Below, in pieces: positions 8,405-17,659 of a stretch of DNA of 64,000 nt (the stretch's first letter is position 1; each line of letters opens with the position of its first letter). The stretch covers positions 142,764 to 206,763 of the forward strand of contig JAJTEE010000003.1 of assembly GCA_021298215.1 (NCBI GenBank), given 5' to 3'. The translations under genes were made by a program, and so were the position numbers. The notes under the pieces are model-generated. The model saw nothing but the letters and a program-made list of their open reading frames with translations, was not told the DNA's origin and made no database searches. Origin of the DNA: Alphaproteobacteria bacterium. GTDB taxonomy: Bacteria; Pseudomonadota; Alphaproteobacteria; Paracaedibacterales; CAITNM01.

Positions 8405-10121
8405 TTGGGTGCTAGCAGCAGCTGAAGATCGGCTGGTTATGCAGTATATGCAGTCATTTGAATTGCCTGAACTTTTATCAAGAATTCTTGTTTCAAGAAA
8501 TATTCAACACGATAAAGTTGAAGAATTTTTATTGCCTTCTTTGAAAAAATATTTACCCGATCCTTCAATTTTGAAAGATATGGATCAAGCTGTTGAAAAA
8601 GTAATTACTGCGATTCAAGAGCAAAAAAAAATAGTGATTTATGGCGATTATGATGTGGATGGAGCAACCTCATCAGCGCTTTTAAGGCGCTACTTTCGCG
8701 ATATTGGTATTTCAACAGGCTTGTATATCCCCGATCGTCTTGATGAGGGGTATGGAGCAAATGCACAAGCACTTAAAAAACTAAGTCAGGATGGCTACAG
8801 CGTTTGCTTAATGGTTGATTGCGGCACAACGGCTTTTGAAGCGCTTGATGAAGCTAAAAAGTGTGGTCTCGATGTTCTTGTTTTTGATCATCACACCGCA
8901 GAAACACGTCTTCCGAATGCTATAATTGTTAACCCTAATCGGTTGGATCAAGACTTAGGCGAACGTACCGACTTAAAATTATTATGTGCTGCAGGAGTTG
9001 TGTTTTTATTTTTGGTGGCCCTTAATCGTTCGCTGCGTCATTTGGATTATTTCAAGACAATTCAAGAGCCAGATTTATTGAGTTATCTAGATATTGTTGC
9101 ACTTGGTACAGTATGCGACGTAATGCCTTTGAAGGGGCTAAATCGAGCCCTAGTAACGCAAGGTTTAAAAGTTGCAAGATCTCGTAAAAATTTAGGGTTA
9201 GCAACACTTGCAGATATTGCAGGGCTTAAAACCGGCATTACCTCTGCGTATGCTTTTGGCTTTGTTATTGGTCCGCGTGTAAATGCAGGTGGACGGGTTG
9301 GAAAAACTGATCTCGGTTCTAAGTTACTGTTTACGCAAGATCTTTTGGAAGCGCAAGAAATTGCAACGCAACTTAATACGTTAAACTTGCAGCGCCAAGA
9401 AATTGAACAACAAGTCCTTGCAGAAGCTATTATCCAAGTTGATCAGAATAGTCTTGATACACGCTCAATTATTATGGTCAAAGGTGATAATTGGCACCCA
9501 GGCGTTATAGGTATTGTCTCAAGCCGTTTAAAGGAAAAATATCACAAGCCCGCACTGGTGGTAACCGACTGGGAAGGTGAACAAAAAGGTTCGGGCCGTT
9601 CGGTAACAGGACTTGATATGGGAGTGTTGATGCACCAAGCTGTACACAAAGGCTTATTAAGTAAAGGTGGTGGGCATGCAATGGCGGCAGGGTTTACTAT
9701 TACTAATGGATGCTACGATGAATTTTATGATTTCATTGATCAAGCTGCATTTCCTCATATGCAAAACAGGGAATTAAAGTTAAGCATTGATGGATACCTA
9801 ACGGTTGATGGTCTTAATCAACAATTTATGCAACATGTGCAGCAGCTTGAGCCCTATGGAAATGGACATCCTACACCAACCTTTGCTTTTAAGCATATGG
9901 TCTGCGTTTTTGCCGATGTGGTTGGTGAATATCATATTCGCTTGCAACTGCAGGATGAAACCGGTAAACGTTTAAAAGCAATGGCTTTTCGGGCAATGCA
10001 AACACCTTTACAAAAAATTTTAGAACATCGTGGCCCAGTTGAAGTAGCTGGTAATATAAAGGTGGATGAGTGGCAAGGAAGGCAGCAACTCACCCTGATT
10101 GTTGATGATATAAGGATATAA
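8379..10121 (+). CDS. recJ: Single-stranded-DNA-specific exonuclease RecJ
   Basis: RecJ is a 5'-3' exonuclease acting on single-stranded DNA in recombination and mismatch repair. It has the DHH phosphoesterase motifs [22 protein letters not shown] and VFDHHTAE, then [11 protein letters not shown], and a DHHA1 domain with [12 protein letters not shown]. The C-terminal OB-like region is present. I chose the ATG at 8379, which keeps the conserved Trp before the first helix and overlaps dapF by 26 bases. A GTG at 8409 with GAAAGG upstream, or the ATG at 8382, are alternatives; an upstream TTG at 8352 is less likely. Length (580 aa) is normal for alphaproteobacteria. Confidence 0.95.
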   Translation: MMRSLKGFDWVLAAAEDRLVMQYMQSFELPELLSRILVSRNIQHDKVEEFLLPSLKKYLPDPSILKDMDQAVEKVITAIQEQKKIVIYGDYDVDGATSSALLRRYFRDIGISTGLYIPDRLDEGYGANAQALKKLSQDGYSVCLMVDCGTTAFEALDEAKKCGLDVLVFDHHTAETRLPNAIIVNPNRLDQDLGERTDLKLLCAAGVVFLFLVALNRSLRHLDYFKTIQEPDLLSYLDIVALGTVCDVMPLKGLNRALVTQGLKVARSRKNLGLATLADIAGLKTGITSAYAFGFVIGPRVNAGGRVGKTDLGSKLLFTQDLLEAQEIATQLNTLNLQRQEIEQQVLAEAIIQVDQNSLDTRSIIMVKGDNWHPGVIGIVSSRLKEKYHKPALVVTDWEGEQKGSGRSVTGLDMGVLMHQAVHKGLLSKGGGHAMAAGFTITNGCYDEFYDFIDQAAFPHMQNRELKLSIDGYLTVDGLNQQFMQHVQQLEPYGNGHPTPTFAFKHMVCVFADVVGEYHIRLQLQDETGKRLKAMAFRAMQTPLQKILEHRGPVEVAGNIKVDEWQGRQQLTLIVDDIRI

Positions 10122-10123
10122 AA

Positions 10124-10921
10124 ATGCAAAGCATTATTGAAACGGCTTGGGAAAATCGAGCAAATTTAGAGATAACAAGCGATCTTAAAACAGCAATAGA
10201 GGAAACTCTTCAACAGCTTGATGCGGGAAGAATTCGAGTTGCTGAAAAAACCTCTAGTGGTTGGCACGTAAATACTTGGATAAAAAAAGCCGTTTTATTG
10301 TCTTTTCGTCTGAATCCTAATCAACTTCAACAAGCACAACCTGTGCCTTTTTTTGATAAAGTTTCTCTCAAGTCATCAAATTGGAACCAAGAGCAATTTC
10401 TTAAAGCGGGATTTCGTAGCGTGCCAGGCTCAGTAGTTCGTCAGGGTGCATACATTGCTAAGAACGTGGTGCTTATGCCAAGCTTTGTAAATATTGGCGC
10501 ATATGTTGATGAAGGCACAATGATTGATACTTGGGCAACGGTTGGTTCTTGTGCACAAATTGGTAAAAATTGTCATATTTCTGGCGGTACGGGAATTGGT
10601 GGTGTGCTTGAGCCAGTCCAGGCTTCCCCCGTTATCATTGAAGATAATTGCTTTATTGGAGCGCGTTCTGAAGTGGCTGAAGGCGTAATTATCGAAGAAG
10701 GCGCCGTGCTTAGCATGGGTGTGTTTATTGGCGCTTCTACCAAGATTATAGATCGCCAAACCGGCGCTATTTATTACGGTCGTATTCCTGCATGCTCTGT
10801 TGTTGTTCCTGGATCTCTTCCATCAACGGGTGGTGTCAACTTAAGCTGTGTAGTAATTGTAAAAACGGTGGACGAAAAAACACGCTCTAAAACAGGTATT
10901 AATGAATTGCTACGCGATTAA
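10124..10921 (+). CDS. dapD: 2,3,4,5-tetrahydropyridine-2,6-dicarboxylate N-succinyltransferase
   Basis: DapD transfers succinyl from succinyl-CoA to tetrahydrodipicolinate in the succinylase branch of DAP synthesis. The 265-residue protein has an N-terminal helical domain and a C-terminal left-handed beta helix made of hexapeptide repeats (residues 105-220), with the signatures [22 protein letters not shown] and [11 protein letters not shown]. Trp12 and the [14 protein letters not shown] coil are typical. AAGGA precedes the ATG at 10124, two bases after recJ stops. The TAATG junction with dapE indicates coupling with the next enzyme but one in the same pathway. Confidence 0.97.
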   Translation: MQSIIETAWENRANLEITSDLKTAIEETLQQLDAGRIRVAEKTSSGWHVNTWIKKAVLLSFRLNPNQLQQAQPVPFFDKVSLKSSNWNQEQFLKAGFRSVPGSVVRQGAYIAKNVVLMPSFVNIGAYVDEGTMIDTWATVGSCAQIGKNCHISGGTGIGGVLEPVQASPVIIEDNCFIGARSEVAEGVIIEEGAVLSMGVFIGASTKIIDRQTGAIYYGRIPACSVVVPGSLPSTGGVNLSCVVIVKTVDEKTRSKTGINELLRD

Positions 10922-12030
10922 TGATGAACGTTATAGAACTTGCACAAAAGCTTATCCAATTTGATTCTGTTACACCTAAAGGTGCAGATTCTCTAGATTT
11001 TATTCAGAAATATCTTGAAGATCTTGGATTTAATATTCAGCGTTTGCCTTTTGGTAGTGTTGATAATTTATTTGCACGAAAAGGAAATGATAATCCTCAC
11101 CTTATGTTTGTGGGGCATGTGGATGTGGTTCCTACAGGAGATGGCTGGAAGCATCCTCCATTTGCTGGCGTTGTGGAAAATAATATTTTATACGGTCGTG
11201 GAGCTGCAGATATGAAGGGTGCTATTGCGGCTTTCTTAGCAGCTCTTGCTGATATTCAACATAAAGGTTCCATCAGCGTCCTCTTAACAACGGACGAGGA
11301 AGGGCCGGCAAAAGACGGTATAGCAAAAATTATTCCCTGGTTAGAGTCCAATAATCATATACCGGACTTTGCACTTGTGGGTGAGCCAACATCTGTTCAT
11401 ACATTGGGCGATACGATTAAAAATGGACGCCGCGGTAGCATCAGCTTTGACATTGTTGTTCATGGAAGGCAAGGGCATGTGGCGTATCCCCACCTAGCTC
11501 AGAATGCCGCTAATCCGTTGGTGATGCTTTTACAAAACCTCACAAGTCATCCACTCGATGAAGGAGCGAAGGATTTTGATCCTAGCAACCTAGAGATTGT
11601 TAAAATGAATATGCCGAATGATGTGTATAATATTATCCCTGGCGTTTCTTCTGCCTCTATTAATATTCGTTTTAATTCCTTGCACAATTTTAAAAACTTA
11701 GAAGAACGCATTAACTTAGAAGCTTTAAAAGTCAAAGCACAATATGGTCCTTGTGAAATTTCAGTAACAGCACTTCCTTCAGCAGAGCCTTTCATCACGC
11801 ATTCTGAGGGATGGATGCAGAAAGTTTCAAAAGCTGTTGAAGCAGAAACAGGCTCTTATCCCCAATACTCAACGTCGGGCGGCACATCGGACGCGCGCTT
11901 TATTCAAAAAATTTGCCCCGTGTTAGAACTAGGGCTTTTAAATAAAACCGCTCATCATGTGGATGAGCATATTCCAATTGCCGATTTAGTTTCGTTGCAA
12001 AAAATCTACCAGCGTATTTTCCAAGAATGA
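10921..12030 (+). CDS. dapE: Succinyl-diaminopimelate desuccinylase
   Basis: DapE, a di-zinc M20 peptidase-family enzyme, hydrolyses N-succinyl-LL-DAP to LL-DAP and succinate. The 369-residue protein has the first metal motif MFVGHVDVVPTGDG (His and Asp ligand region), YGRGAADMKGAIAAF and TTDEEGPAKDG with the catalytic Glu-Glu. The C-terminal metal histidine lies in LLNKTAHHVDEHIP. The start overlaps the dapD stop by one base (TAATG); a second ATG follows immediately. Together with dapD and dapF it completes much of the succinylase DAP branch in one operon. Confidence 0.97.
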   Translation: MMNVIELAQKLIQFDSVTPKGADSLDFIQKYLEDLGFNIQRLPFGSVDNLFARKGNDNPHLMFVGHVDVVPTGDGWKHPPFAGVVENNILYGRGAADMKGAIAAFLAALADIQHKGSISVLLTTDEEGPAKDGIAKIIPWLESNNHIPDFALVGEPTSVHTLGDTIKNGRRGSISFDIVVHGRQGHVAYPHLAQNAANPLVMLLQNLTSHPLDEGAKDFDPSNLEIVKMNMPNDVYNIIPGVSSASINIRFNSLHNFKNLEERINLEALKVKAQYGPCEISVTALPSAEPFITHSEGWMQKVSKAVEAETGSYPQYSTSGGTSDARFIQKICPVLELGLLNKTAHHVDEHIPIADLVSLQKIYQRIFQE

Positions 12031-12144
12031 AATAGAAGTTTTTCTTTCTTTTAAATACTTTTTTCAACTACACTTAAAATTAAAAGATACAAATGGATTT
12101 AGGTATTGTTAAATCAGTATAAATACCGCTACATTCCAGAATGT

Positions 12145-12221
12145 GCACCCGTAGCTCAGCTGGATAGAGCGTTGCCCTCCGGAGGCAAAGGTCGTACGTT
12201 CGAATCGTATCGGGTGCGCCA
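12145..12221 (+). tRNA. tRNA-Arg (anticodon CCG)
   Basis: The acceptor stem GCACCCG/CGGGTGC, D arm GCTCAGCTGGATAGAGC, anticodon arm TTGCC-CTCCGGA-GGCAA (anticodon CCG, reading CGG) and T loop TTCGAAT form a complete cloverleaf. Discriminator G and the CCA end are encoded. It sits between dapE and ftsE, 21 bases before the ftsE start. Confidence 0.97.
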
Positions 12222-12241
12222 AAGCTGTTTAAGAGTTGATA

Positions 12242-12976
12242 ATGTCTAATAGTGAATTTTCTCCTCTTATTCAATTTCAAAATGTCAGTTTCTCTTATTC
12301 TCACTCTGCTCAAGAAATTTTAAAAAATGTTAGTATCTCTTTTAACTCTCATGCCTTCTATTTCCTAACTGGTGATAGTGGTTCGGGAAAGTCTTCTTTT
12401 CTTAAATTAATGTACAATGAACTTTTGCCAACGCATGGTTCTATTAATGTGCTTGGGGTAGATACCAGAAATCTCACAATACAAACAAGGGCGTTGTTCC
12501 GGCAACAAATCGGTATTGTGTTACAAGAGTGCGAACTTTTTGATCATTTGAATGTAGAAGAAAATGTTGCCCTTGTTTTGAAACTTCAAGGTATTTCTTC
12601 CAAAAAAGCTAAAACTTATACAAAAGATTTGCTTGATTGGGCAGGTCTTGGAGACTATCTTCATTATTTTCCTAAACAGTTATCAGCGGGCCAAAAACAG
12701 CGGGTGGCTGTCGCCAGGGCTGTGATTCGTAAGCCGAAGATACTTCTTGCAGATGAACCAACAGGCAACGTTGATGATGTGCAGTCGAAAAGATTAATGG
12801 ATCTGTTTAAAGAATTAGTAAAAACAGGGACAACAATTATTATGACAACTCATAATCGCCAGCTAGTAAATTCAAGTGATTGTTTCCAATATATTTTGCA
12901 TCATGGAAAAATTAAGCAGACGAATGAACTGAGAAACTCTATGACTTTTGGTGAAAATGCAGAGAGGTTTGCATGA
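12242..12976 (+). CDS. ftsE: Cell division ATP-binding protein FtsE
   Basis: FtsE is the ATPase of FtsEX, which at the septum couples ATP hydrolysis to activation of peptidoglycan hydrolases. The 244-residue protein has Walker A GDSGSGKSS, Q-loop near IGIVLQECEL, ABC signature LSAGQKQRVAVARAV, Walker B ILLADEPTGNVDD and the switch histidine in MTTHNRQ. I chose the ATG at 12242, with TAAGAG upstream, over an in-frame TTG six bases earlier. It overlaps ftsX by four bases (ATGA), and the FtsX partner confirms FtsE rather than LolD or MacB, which share the ABC family. Confidence 0.93.
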   Translation: MSNSEFSPLIQFQNVSFSYSHSAQEILKNVSISFNSHAFYFLTGDSGSGKSSFLKLMYNELLPTHGSINVLGVDTRNLTIQTRALFRQQIGIVLQECELFDHLNVEENVALVLKLQGISSKKAKTYTKDLLDWAGLGDYLHYFPKQLSAGQKQRVAVARAVIRKPKILLADEPTGNVDDVQSKRLMDLFKELVKTGTTIIMTTHNRQLVNSSDCFQYILHHGKIKQTNELRNSMTFGENAERFA

Positions 12977-13860
12977 TCTTTTCGATGCCTACAGATTTGC
13001 CTCTTTTATACGATAAAAATCGCAAAACATTTATGTTAACGCTTTCTATTTTGATAGGGTTACTTTATCTTGCAAGCATTTCTTCAAACGGTGTCCACCA
13101 TTTTATAAAATCGTGGCAATTTCATCCGGAACAAGAAAGTTATGTGCTAATTCCTTATAATGGTAATGATGAGCAACTAGAACAAGATACTCAGGAAATT
13201 GAAAATTTTTTAAAACAGTCTGAGGTGGTAAAAGACTATAAAAAAATTGATGAGAAATCGTTTGATCGCATGTTTAATCCTCAAGCAGGCATGAGTTCAT
13301 CGTGGCTTGAATCTATTCCCTTTCCTGTTTTTATTGAACTAAATTTAAAAACATCTTCTAAGGAAAAAATGCTGCTCATTGAGAGCGAAATTAAGGAAAT
13401 TGTTCCAGATGCGTTAGTGTATTCGCAGCCTCGTTACGCTGCAGAATTTGTGTCTTCATTCAAGATTTTAAGCTATCTTCTTGATTCGATCATTGTTTGT
13501 TTTGGTGCGGCATTTTTGGCTGTTTTAGTATTAATGACGCGAACATTATTTATGCAACATTCGAGAAATATAGAACGTCTTGCTCTTTTGGGGGCTACTC
13601 CTTTGTATATCAAAAAATTATACTGCTGGTTTATGGCAAGATGTATTGCCCTAAGCTCAATATATGGTTTTGCAGGCGCTTGCTTTCTATGTTGGTTTCT
13701 TTATTCAATAACGGAACACATGGCATTTTTTCCTTATGGTTTTGCCCTGCCTTCAGTATTTTTCTATTTCATGCTGCCTTACTTTTGTATAGTGCTTGGA
13801 GTTGGTGTTACCTATATGCTTGTGACAATGATGTTAAAAAAGTTATGGGCATGCGTTTAA
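12973..13860 (+). CDS. ftsX: Cell division protein FtsX
   Basis: FtsX is the membrane half of FtsEX. The 295-residue protein has the expected layout. There is one N-terminal membrane segment (about residues 22-40), then a periplasmic domain of some 120 residues rich in Glu and Lys. Three more membrane segments follow: around FGAAFLAVLVLMTRT, FAGACFLCWFLYSI and YFMLPYFCIVLGVGVTYML. Sequence conservation is weak, as is usual for FtsX, so the assignment rests on topology and on the four-base overlap with ftsE. The downstream DUF218 gene follows ftsX in many alphaproteobacteria. Confidence 0.88.
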   Translation: MIFSMPTDLPLLYDKNRKTFMLTLSILIGLLYLASISSNGVHHFIKSWQFHPEQESYVLIPYNGNDEQLEQDTQEIENFLKQSEVVKDYKKIDEKSFDRMFNPQAGMSSSWLESIPFPVFIELNLKTSSKEKMLLIESEIKEIVPDALVYSQPRYAAEFVSSFKILSYLLDSIIVCFGAAFLAVLVLMTRTLFMQHSRNIERLALLGATPLYIKKLYCWFMARCIALSSIYGFAGACFLCWFLYSITEHMAFFPYGFALPSVFFYFMLPYFCIVLGVGVTYMLVTMMLKKLWACV

Positions 13861-14417
13861 AATTACTCGGTCTTAGTGCTGCCTTTTTCTTTTGGGCTTT
13901 TGGCCTAATTGATTTTTATTATAAAACACAACAATTTTCTGATCAAAATTTTTCTGCTGATGGAATTGTTATTCTAACAGGTGGAAAAGAACGAATTCAA
14001 AAAGGTATGGCGCTTTTTCAAAAGCTAAAAGCAAAGCGTGTCTTAATCTCAGGTGTTGATAAAATTGTAAAATTGGAAATCATCAAAGCAAAGCAACTTA
14101 AAGGCTATGATGATTTTCATCAGTTTACGGATCTTGGCTACGGTGCGGTTAACACGTTTTCAAATGCCTTAGAAGCAGCTACTTGGGTCAAACAGCACGA
14201 TTTTAAATCTATTGCTCTTGTAACGAGTCATTTTCACATGCCAAGAAGCTTTTGGCTTTTTACAAAAACCATGCCAGAAATTGAGATTTTTCCTATTTCA
14301 GTTGATGGGGATGATTCAAGTTTTATTCATTTACTTAGAGAATTTCATAAATTTTATCTTACAAAAGTAGTGAGCAAGTTTTTACTCGATACAGATACAG
14401 AGATACCAACTCTTTAA
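13845..14417 (+). CDS. YdcF/SanA-like (DUF218) membrane-anchored protein
   Basis: The DUF218 family is linked to envelope and peptidoglycan functions, but no reaction is established. The 190-residue protein has one N-terminal membrane anchor (LLGLSAAFFFWAFGLIDF) and then a Rossmann-like DUF218 domain with VILTGGKERIQKG, a central SNALEAATWVK helix and the signature ALVTSHFHMPRSFWLF. The ATG at 13845 overlaps the ftsX end by 16 bases; the ATG at 13851 is an alternative. A longer in-frame reading begins inside ftsX, but that part only shadows ftsX. The ftsE-ftsX-DUF218 order argues for a joint role in septal wall synthesis, which is inference. Confidence 0.85.
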   Translation: MGMRLKLLGLSAAFFFWAFGLIDFYYKTQQFSDQNFSADGIVILTGGKERIQKGMALFQKLKAKRVLISGVDKIVKLEIIKAKQLKGYDDFHQFTDLGYGAVNTFSNALEAATWVKQHDFKSIALVTSHFHMPRSFWLFTKTMPEIEIFPISVDGDDSSFIHLLREFHKFYLTKVVSKFLLDTDTEIPTL

Positions 14418-14530
14418 ACGGGGAAACTATGTCTGGCGAAGACTGAGATCAAAAACGTGCGCACAATTTCAAGTCAATAATTTACATGTATTTTTTTTGT
14501 GCGTAAGCTTTAAGTAGAAATCAGAAATGC

Positions 14531-14677
14531 TTGAAATCGATGTTTTACGCTATTTGTTATTTTTTATTACTCACTGCCTGCTCAAGTAACACAGAGACCA
14601 TGCAAAAAACGAACCCGAGTGGTAGTGCGGCAAAATTAAAAGATCTCAGCATGCCTGCTTCTCCTGCTTCCAAATAA
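14531..14677 (+). CDS. Small putative lipoprotein (48 aa)
   Basis: The reading MKSMFYAICYFLLLTACSS is a compact lipoprotein signal with lipobox LTAC followed by SS, which would place it in the outer membrane. The mature part is only about 30 residues, rich in Ser, Pro, Ala and Thr, with no recognised domain. A TTG at 14531 gives the usual Lys in the n-region; the ATG at 14540 is the alternative start. Neither has a clear ribosome site, so expression is uncertain. It lies alone in the 323-base stretch between the DUF218 gene and thrS. Confidence 0.5.
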   Translation: MKSMFYAICYFLLLTACSSNTETMQKTNPSGSAAKLKDLSMPASPASK

Positions 14678-14682
14678 AGCCT

Positions 14683-14719
14683 ATCTTTTGTAGAATGCAA
14701 TCTTATGCTACAAAAAGAT
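14683..14719 (+). promoter_or_regulatory. Hairpin in the thrS leader
   Basis: ATCTTTTGTAG (14683-14693) pairs with CTACAAAAAGAT (14708-14719) with one bulged base, between the small lipoprotein stop and the thrS start. There is no T run after it, so it is not an obvious intrinsic terminator. It could be a thrS operator-like leader structure. There is no T-box consensus. Confidence 0.35.
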
Positions 14720-14740
14720 ATCAATTAGCTCTTTTGTTTT

Positions 14741-16657
14741 ATGATCACGATACGTCTTAAAGATGGTTCCGAAAAAGTATTTGAAAAAATTCCAACAGGC
14801 GAAGAGATTGCTTTCTCGATTTCTCCGCGGCTTGCCAAAGATGCCGTTGCTATTCGTGTAAATGGCGATCTAAAAGATTTAAATCAGCCCGTTCAAAATG
14901 GTGCCCAAATTGAAATTATTACCAAGTCTAGCGATGAAGGGCTTGAAGTTATTCGCCATGACACGGCGCACTTGTTTGCGCAGGCTATAAAAGAGCTATA
15001 TCCCGATACGCAAATTACCATTGGTCCCGCGATTGAAAATGGTTTTTACTACGATATTTATCCAAAAAAATCCCTTTCAATAGATGATTTGCCAGCCATT
15101 GAAAAGCGCATGCACGATATCGTGGATCAAGATATTGCCATTGTGCGCGAGGAATGGAATCGTGATGATGCTATTCCTTTTTTCAAAGACATGGGAGAGC
15201 ATTTTAAAGCAGAAATTATTGAAGGAATTCCGCAAGGCGAAACCATTAGTTTATATCGTCAGGGGCAATTTATTGACCTTTGTCGAGGACCTCATTTGCC
15301 AACAACAAAAAGAGTAGGGCACGCATTTAAATTGATGAAGCTTGCAGGCGCTTACTGGCGGGGTGATCATCGCAATGTGATGTTGCAACGTATTTACGGA
15401 ACCGCTTGGGCAACACAGCAACAGCTTGATGAATACTTGCATATGCTTGAAGAAGCTGAAAAACGTGATCATCGCAAACTTGGTGCTGAGCTTGGTCTTT
15501 TTCATATGCAAGAAGAAGCAACAGGCTCCGTGTTTTGGCATCCTAAAGGTTGGACAATTTATCGTAATCTAGAAAATTTCGTACGCAAACGCATTGAAAA
15601 AGCTAATTATGTAGAAGTACGCACCCCCCACCTAGTTGATCGTTCTCTTTGGGAGGCATCTGGTCACTGGGATAAATTCGGCACCAATATGTACAGCGTG
15701 CAAGCTGATGAAGATAAAGTCTTGGCGATTAAGCCAATGAACTGCCCATGTCATGTGCAAATTTTTAAACAAGGTTTAAAAAGCTACCGAGATTTACCAT
15801 TACGTATGGCGGAATTTGGTGCGTGTCATCGTAATGAACCTAGTGGTTCTTTGCATGGTATCATGCGTGTACGCAGCTTTGTGCAAGACGATGCGCATAT
15901 ATTTTGCACACCTGATCAAATTATTTCAGAAACTAAAAGCTTCTGTGATTTATTAAAAGGCATGTACAAAGACCTTGGTTTTGATGATTTTAAGGTGAAA
16001 TTTTCGGATCGCCCCGAAGTGCGCGCAGGTACCGATGAACTTTGGGATAAGGCCGAAGCTGCACTTAAAGAAGCAACGCTTGCAGCCGGCATTGAATATA
16101 GTCTAAATCCAGGCGAGGGGGCTTTTTATGGTCCTAAGCTCGAGTTTGTCTTGAAGGATTGCATTGGTCGTGAATGGCAGTGTGGTACGTTGCAGGTTGA
16201 TTACTGTTTACCAGAGCGTCTTGATGCAACATACGTTGGGGAAGATGGCCAAAAGCATCATCCGGTGATGTTACACCGTGCCGTACTTGGTTCGTTAGAG
16301 CGTTTCGTTGGTGTTCTTATTGAACATTACGCTGGTAAGTTTCCCCTATGGCTAGCTCCAGTACAAGTGGTTGTCGCAAGCATTACGACGGAAGCTAATG
16401 ACTATGCACAAGATTTACTAAATCAACTACGCGAGAAGGGTATCCGGGCGGAGCTTGATACGCGTAACGAAAAGATTTCTTATAAAATTCGTGAGCATTC
16501 CTTACAAAAAATCCCTTACGTTTATGTGGTAGGTAAGCGCGAAGCAGAGGAAAAAACCGTAGCGATCCGCAAACTTGGTGGAGAACAGCAAACCGTGATG
16601 ACCTTTTCTCAAGCGCTGCAAGATATATATGCTGAGGCTAATACAGTTGAGTATTAA
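14741..16657 (+). CDS. thrS: Threonine--tRNA ligase
   Basis: ThrRS charges tRNA-Thr and edits mischarged Ser. The 638-residue protein is full length: an N-terminal TGS domain (residues 1-60), the editing domain with [10 protein letters not shown] (about residue 70) and CRGPHLPTT, the class II catalytic core, and a C-terminal anticodon domain (about residues 540-630). Zinc-site residues are present in [14 protein letters not shown] and MLHRAVLGS, and motif 2 reads [19 protein letters not shown]. The ATG at 14741 starts directly with the TGS strand. It stands alone, with a leader hairpin upstream that may regulate it. Confidence 0.98.
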   Translation: MITIRLKDGSEKVFEKIPTGEEIAFSISPRLAKDAVAIRVNGDLKDLNQPVQNGAQIEIITKSSDEGLEVIRHDTAHLFAQAIKELYPDTQITIGPAIENGFYYDIYPKKSLSIDDLPAIEKRMHDIVDQDIAIVREEWNRDDAIPFFKDMGEHFKAEIIEGIPQGETISLYRQGQFIDLCRGPHLPTTKRVGHAFKLMKLAGAYWRGDHRNVMLQRIYGTAWATQQQLDEYLHMLEEAEKRDHRKLGAELGLFHMQEEATGSVFWHPKGWTIYRNLENFVRKRIEKANYVEVRTPHLVDRSLWEASGHWDKFGTNMYSVQADEDKVLAIKPMNCPCHVQIFKQGLKSYRDLPLRMAEFGACHRNEPSGSLHGIMRVRSFVQDDAHIFCTPDQIISETKSFCDLLKGMYKDLGFDDFKVKFSDRPEVRAGTDELWDKAEAALKEATLAAGIEYSLNPGEGAFYGPKLEFVLKDCIGREWQCGTLQVDYCLPERLDATYVGEDGQKHHPVMLHRAVLGSLERFVGVLIEHYAGKFPLWLAPVQVVVASITTEANDYAQDLLNQLREKGIRAELDTRNEKISYKIREHSLQKIPYVYVVGKREAEEKTVAIRKLGGEQQTVMTFSQALQDIYAEANTVEY

Positions 16658-16735
16658 TATTGAAAAATAATTATTGCGTTTTATTATAAAAGTTCTTATA
16701 TAAAAAACGTAATGAAGTTTTTAAGGGATTAAATA

Positions 16736-17203
16736 ATGAAAAAATACACGTTAGCCTTATTGGCAGCAACGATTCTTTCTAGCTCGCTTGTGGCTATGGA
16801 AAGAGTTGAACTAACACCGGATGGAATTAGAGCGCATTTTGCTAATCCTCCTGCAAACAGGCATATGTACGATTTAGATGCAGTTAGAGCTGCCTTAGAT
16901 CGTGGACCTGTTGGCGTTGGAGCTGCTAACCTAGATCTTTATCACCAAGCACGTGATATTTTGTTATATGAGCTTACTAATCCAGCAATGGGTGTCCATG
17001 GTCTCTATTTTCCGCCTGAATGTATGGAAATGGAAAAAACGCAACTTGCTGATGCTGAAATTAATGATGCGTTTATGAACGCGGTTTTGGAAACCTTAAA
17101 TAACCCAGGAGGTCCAAACTATAACCAAGTATTGGATGATGTGCGCGCTCATCAAGCAGTATACCGCCAAGATATTTTGAATATAGTTGCTGCAATCAAC
17201 TAA
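16736..17203 (+). CDS. Secreted protein of unknown function
   Basis: I do not recognise this family. The 155-residue product begins with a clear Sec signal peptide (MKKYTLALLAATILSSSLVA, cleavage near Ala20). The mature part is a small, acidic, largely helical domain with no membrane segment and only one Cys (in PPECMEME). A GGGATTAAATA stretch precedes the ATG, so a weak ribosome site is present. It is a single-gene unit flanked by thrS and a strong terminator at 17233. By its signal it acts in the periplasm or outside the cell; a host-directed role is conceivable but unsupported. Confidence 0.75.
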   Translation: MKKYTLALLAATILSSSLVAMERVELTPDGIRAHFANPPANRHMYDLDAVRAALDRGPVGVGAANLDLYHQARDILLYELTNPAMGVHGLYFPPECMEMEKTQLADAEINDAFMNAVLETLNNPGGPNYNQVLDDVRAHQAVYRQDILNIVAAIN

Positions 17204-17232
17204 TCTAATTTTCCAGCGAATTATATAAAAGG

Positions 17233-17255
17233 GCACCCTCACTGGGGTGCTTTTT
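17233..17255. terminator. Intrinsic terminator
   Basis: GCACCC (17233-17238) pairs with GGGTGC (17245-17250) and is followed by TTTTT. AAAA lies upstream of the left arm, two bases before it. It sits between the converging secreted-protein gene and the EVE gene, and may serve both. Confidence 0.8.
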
Positions 17256-17659
17256 CACTTTCCCAACTTCAACACGCACTCCCACTGCTGTGGCGTTATC
17301 GGCATTACCGAAAGACGTGATTGCTTGATTAAGGGTAGATCTTGCAATTCTTTGGTTTGCTTAATTTGCTCCAGCGATACAGGCTTTTGTAACGCTTCTA
17401 CATACTCTACATCAACCAAGCCAAAATTCCCTGTTTCATCGGTAGGATCTGGCTTATAGGCCGAGCACACACGTACAATACCCATAATCTCTTTACCAAC
17501 AACCGAATGATAGAAAAAGCAAAGATCATCAATGTTCATTTGCCTTAAATTATTACGGGCCTGATAGTTTCGCACTCCATCCCAGCTAGTGATCTTTTTC
17601 CTAACCTGATCATTCCAAGACCATGCACTTGGTTCCGATTTAATAAGCCAATATTGCAT
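17255..17659 (-). CDS. EVE domain-containing protein
   Basis: EVE domains (PUA-like fold) bind modified bases in DNA or RNA. This 134-residue protein is a stand-alone EVE domain: it opens with YWLIKSEPSAWSW, followed by WDGVRNYQARNNLRQM and DLCFFYHSVVGKEIMGIVRV, all family hallmarks. The C-terminal LPLIKQSRLSVMPI strand is also typical. The ATG at 17659 overlaps the gpsA stop by one base (TGATG), so it is probably translated together with gpsA. Housekeeping EVE proteins of this form are common next to gpsA or in envelope and redox loci of alphaproteobacteria; their physiological ligand is uncertain. Confidence 0.93.
   Translation of the reverse strand: MQYWLIKSEPSAWSWNDQVRKKITSWDGVRNYQARNNLRQMNIDDLCFFYHSVVGKEIMGIVRVCSAYKPDPTDETGNFGLVDVEYVEALQKPVSLEQIKQTKELQDLPLIKQSRLSVMPITPQQWECVLKLGK

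Noticed and set aside
13497..13844. Long N-terminal extension of the DUF218 gene into ftsX
   Set aside because: The extension is the out-of-frame reading of ftsX; the family-like sequence and membrane anchor start at 13845.
14683..14719. T-box riboswitch upstream of thrS
   Set aside because: No T-box sequence, specifier loop or antiterminator is seen, and T-boxes are rare in this phylum.
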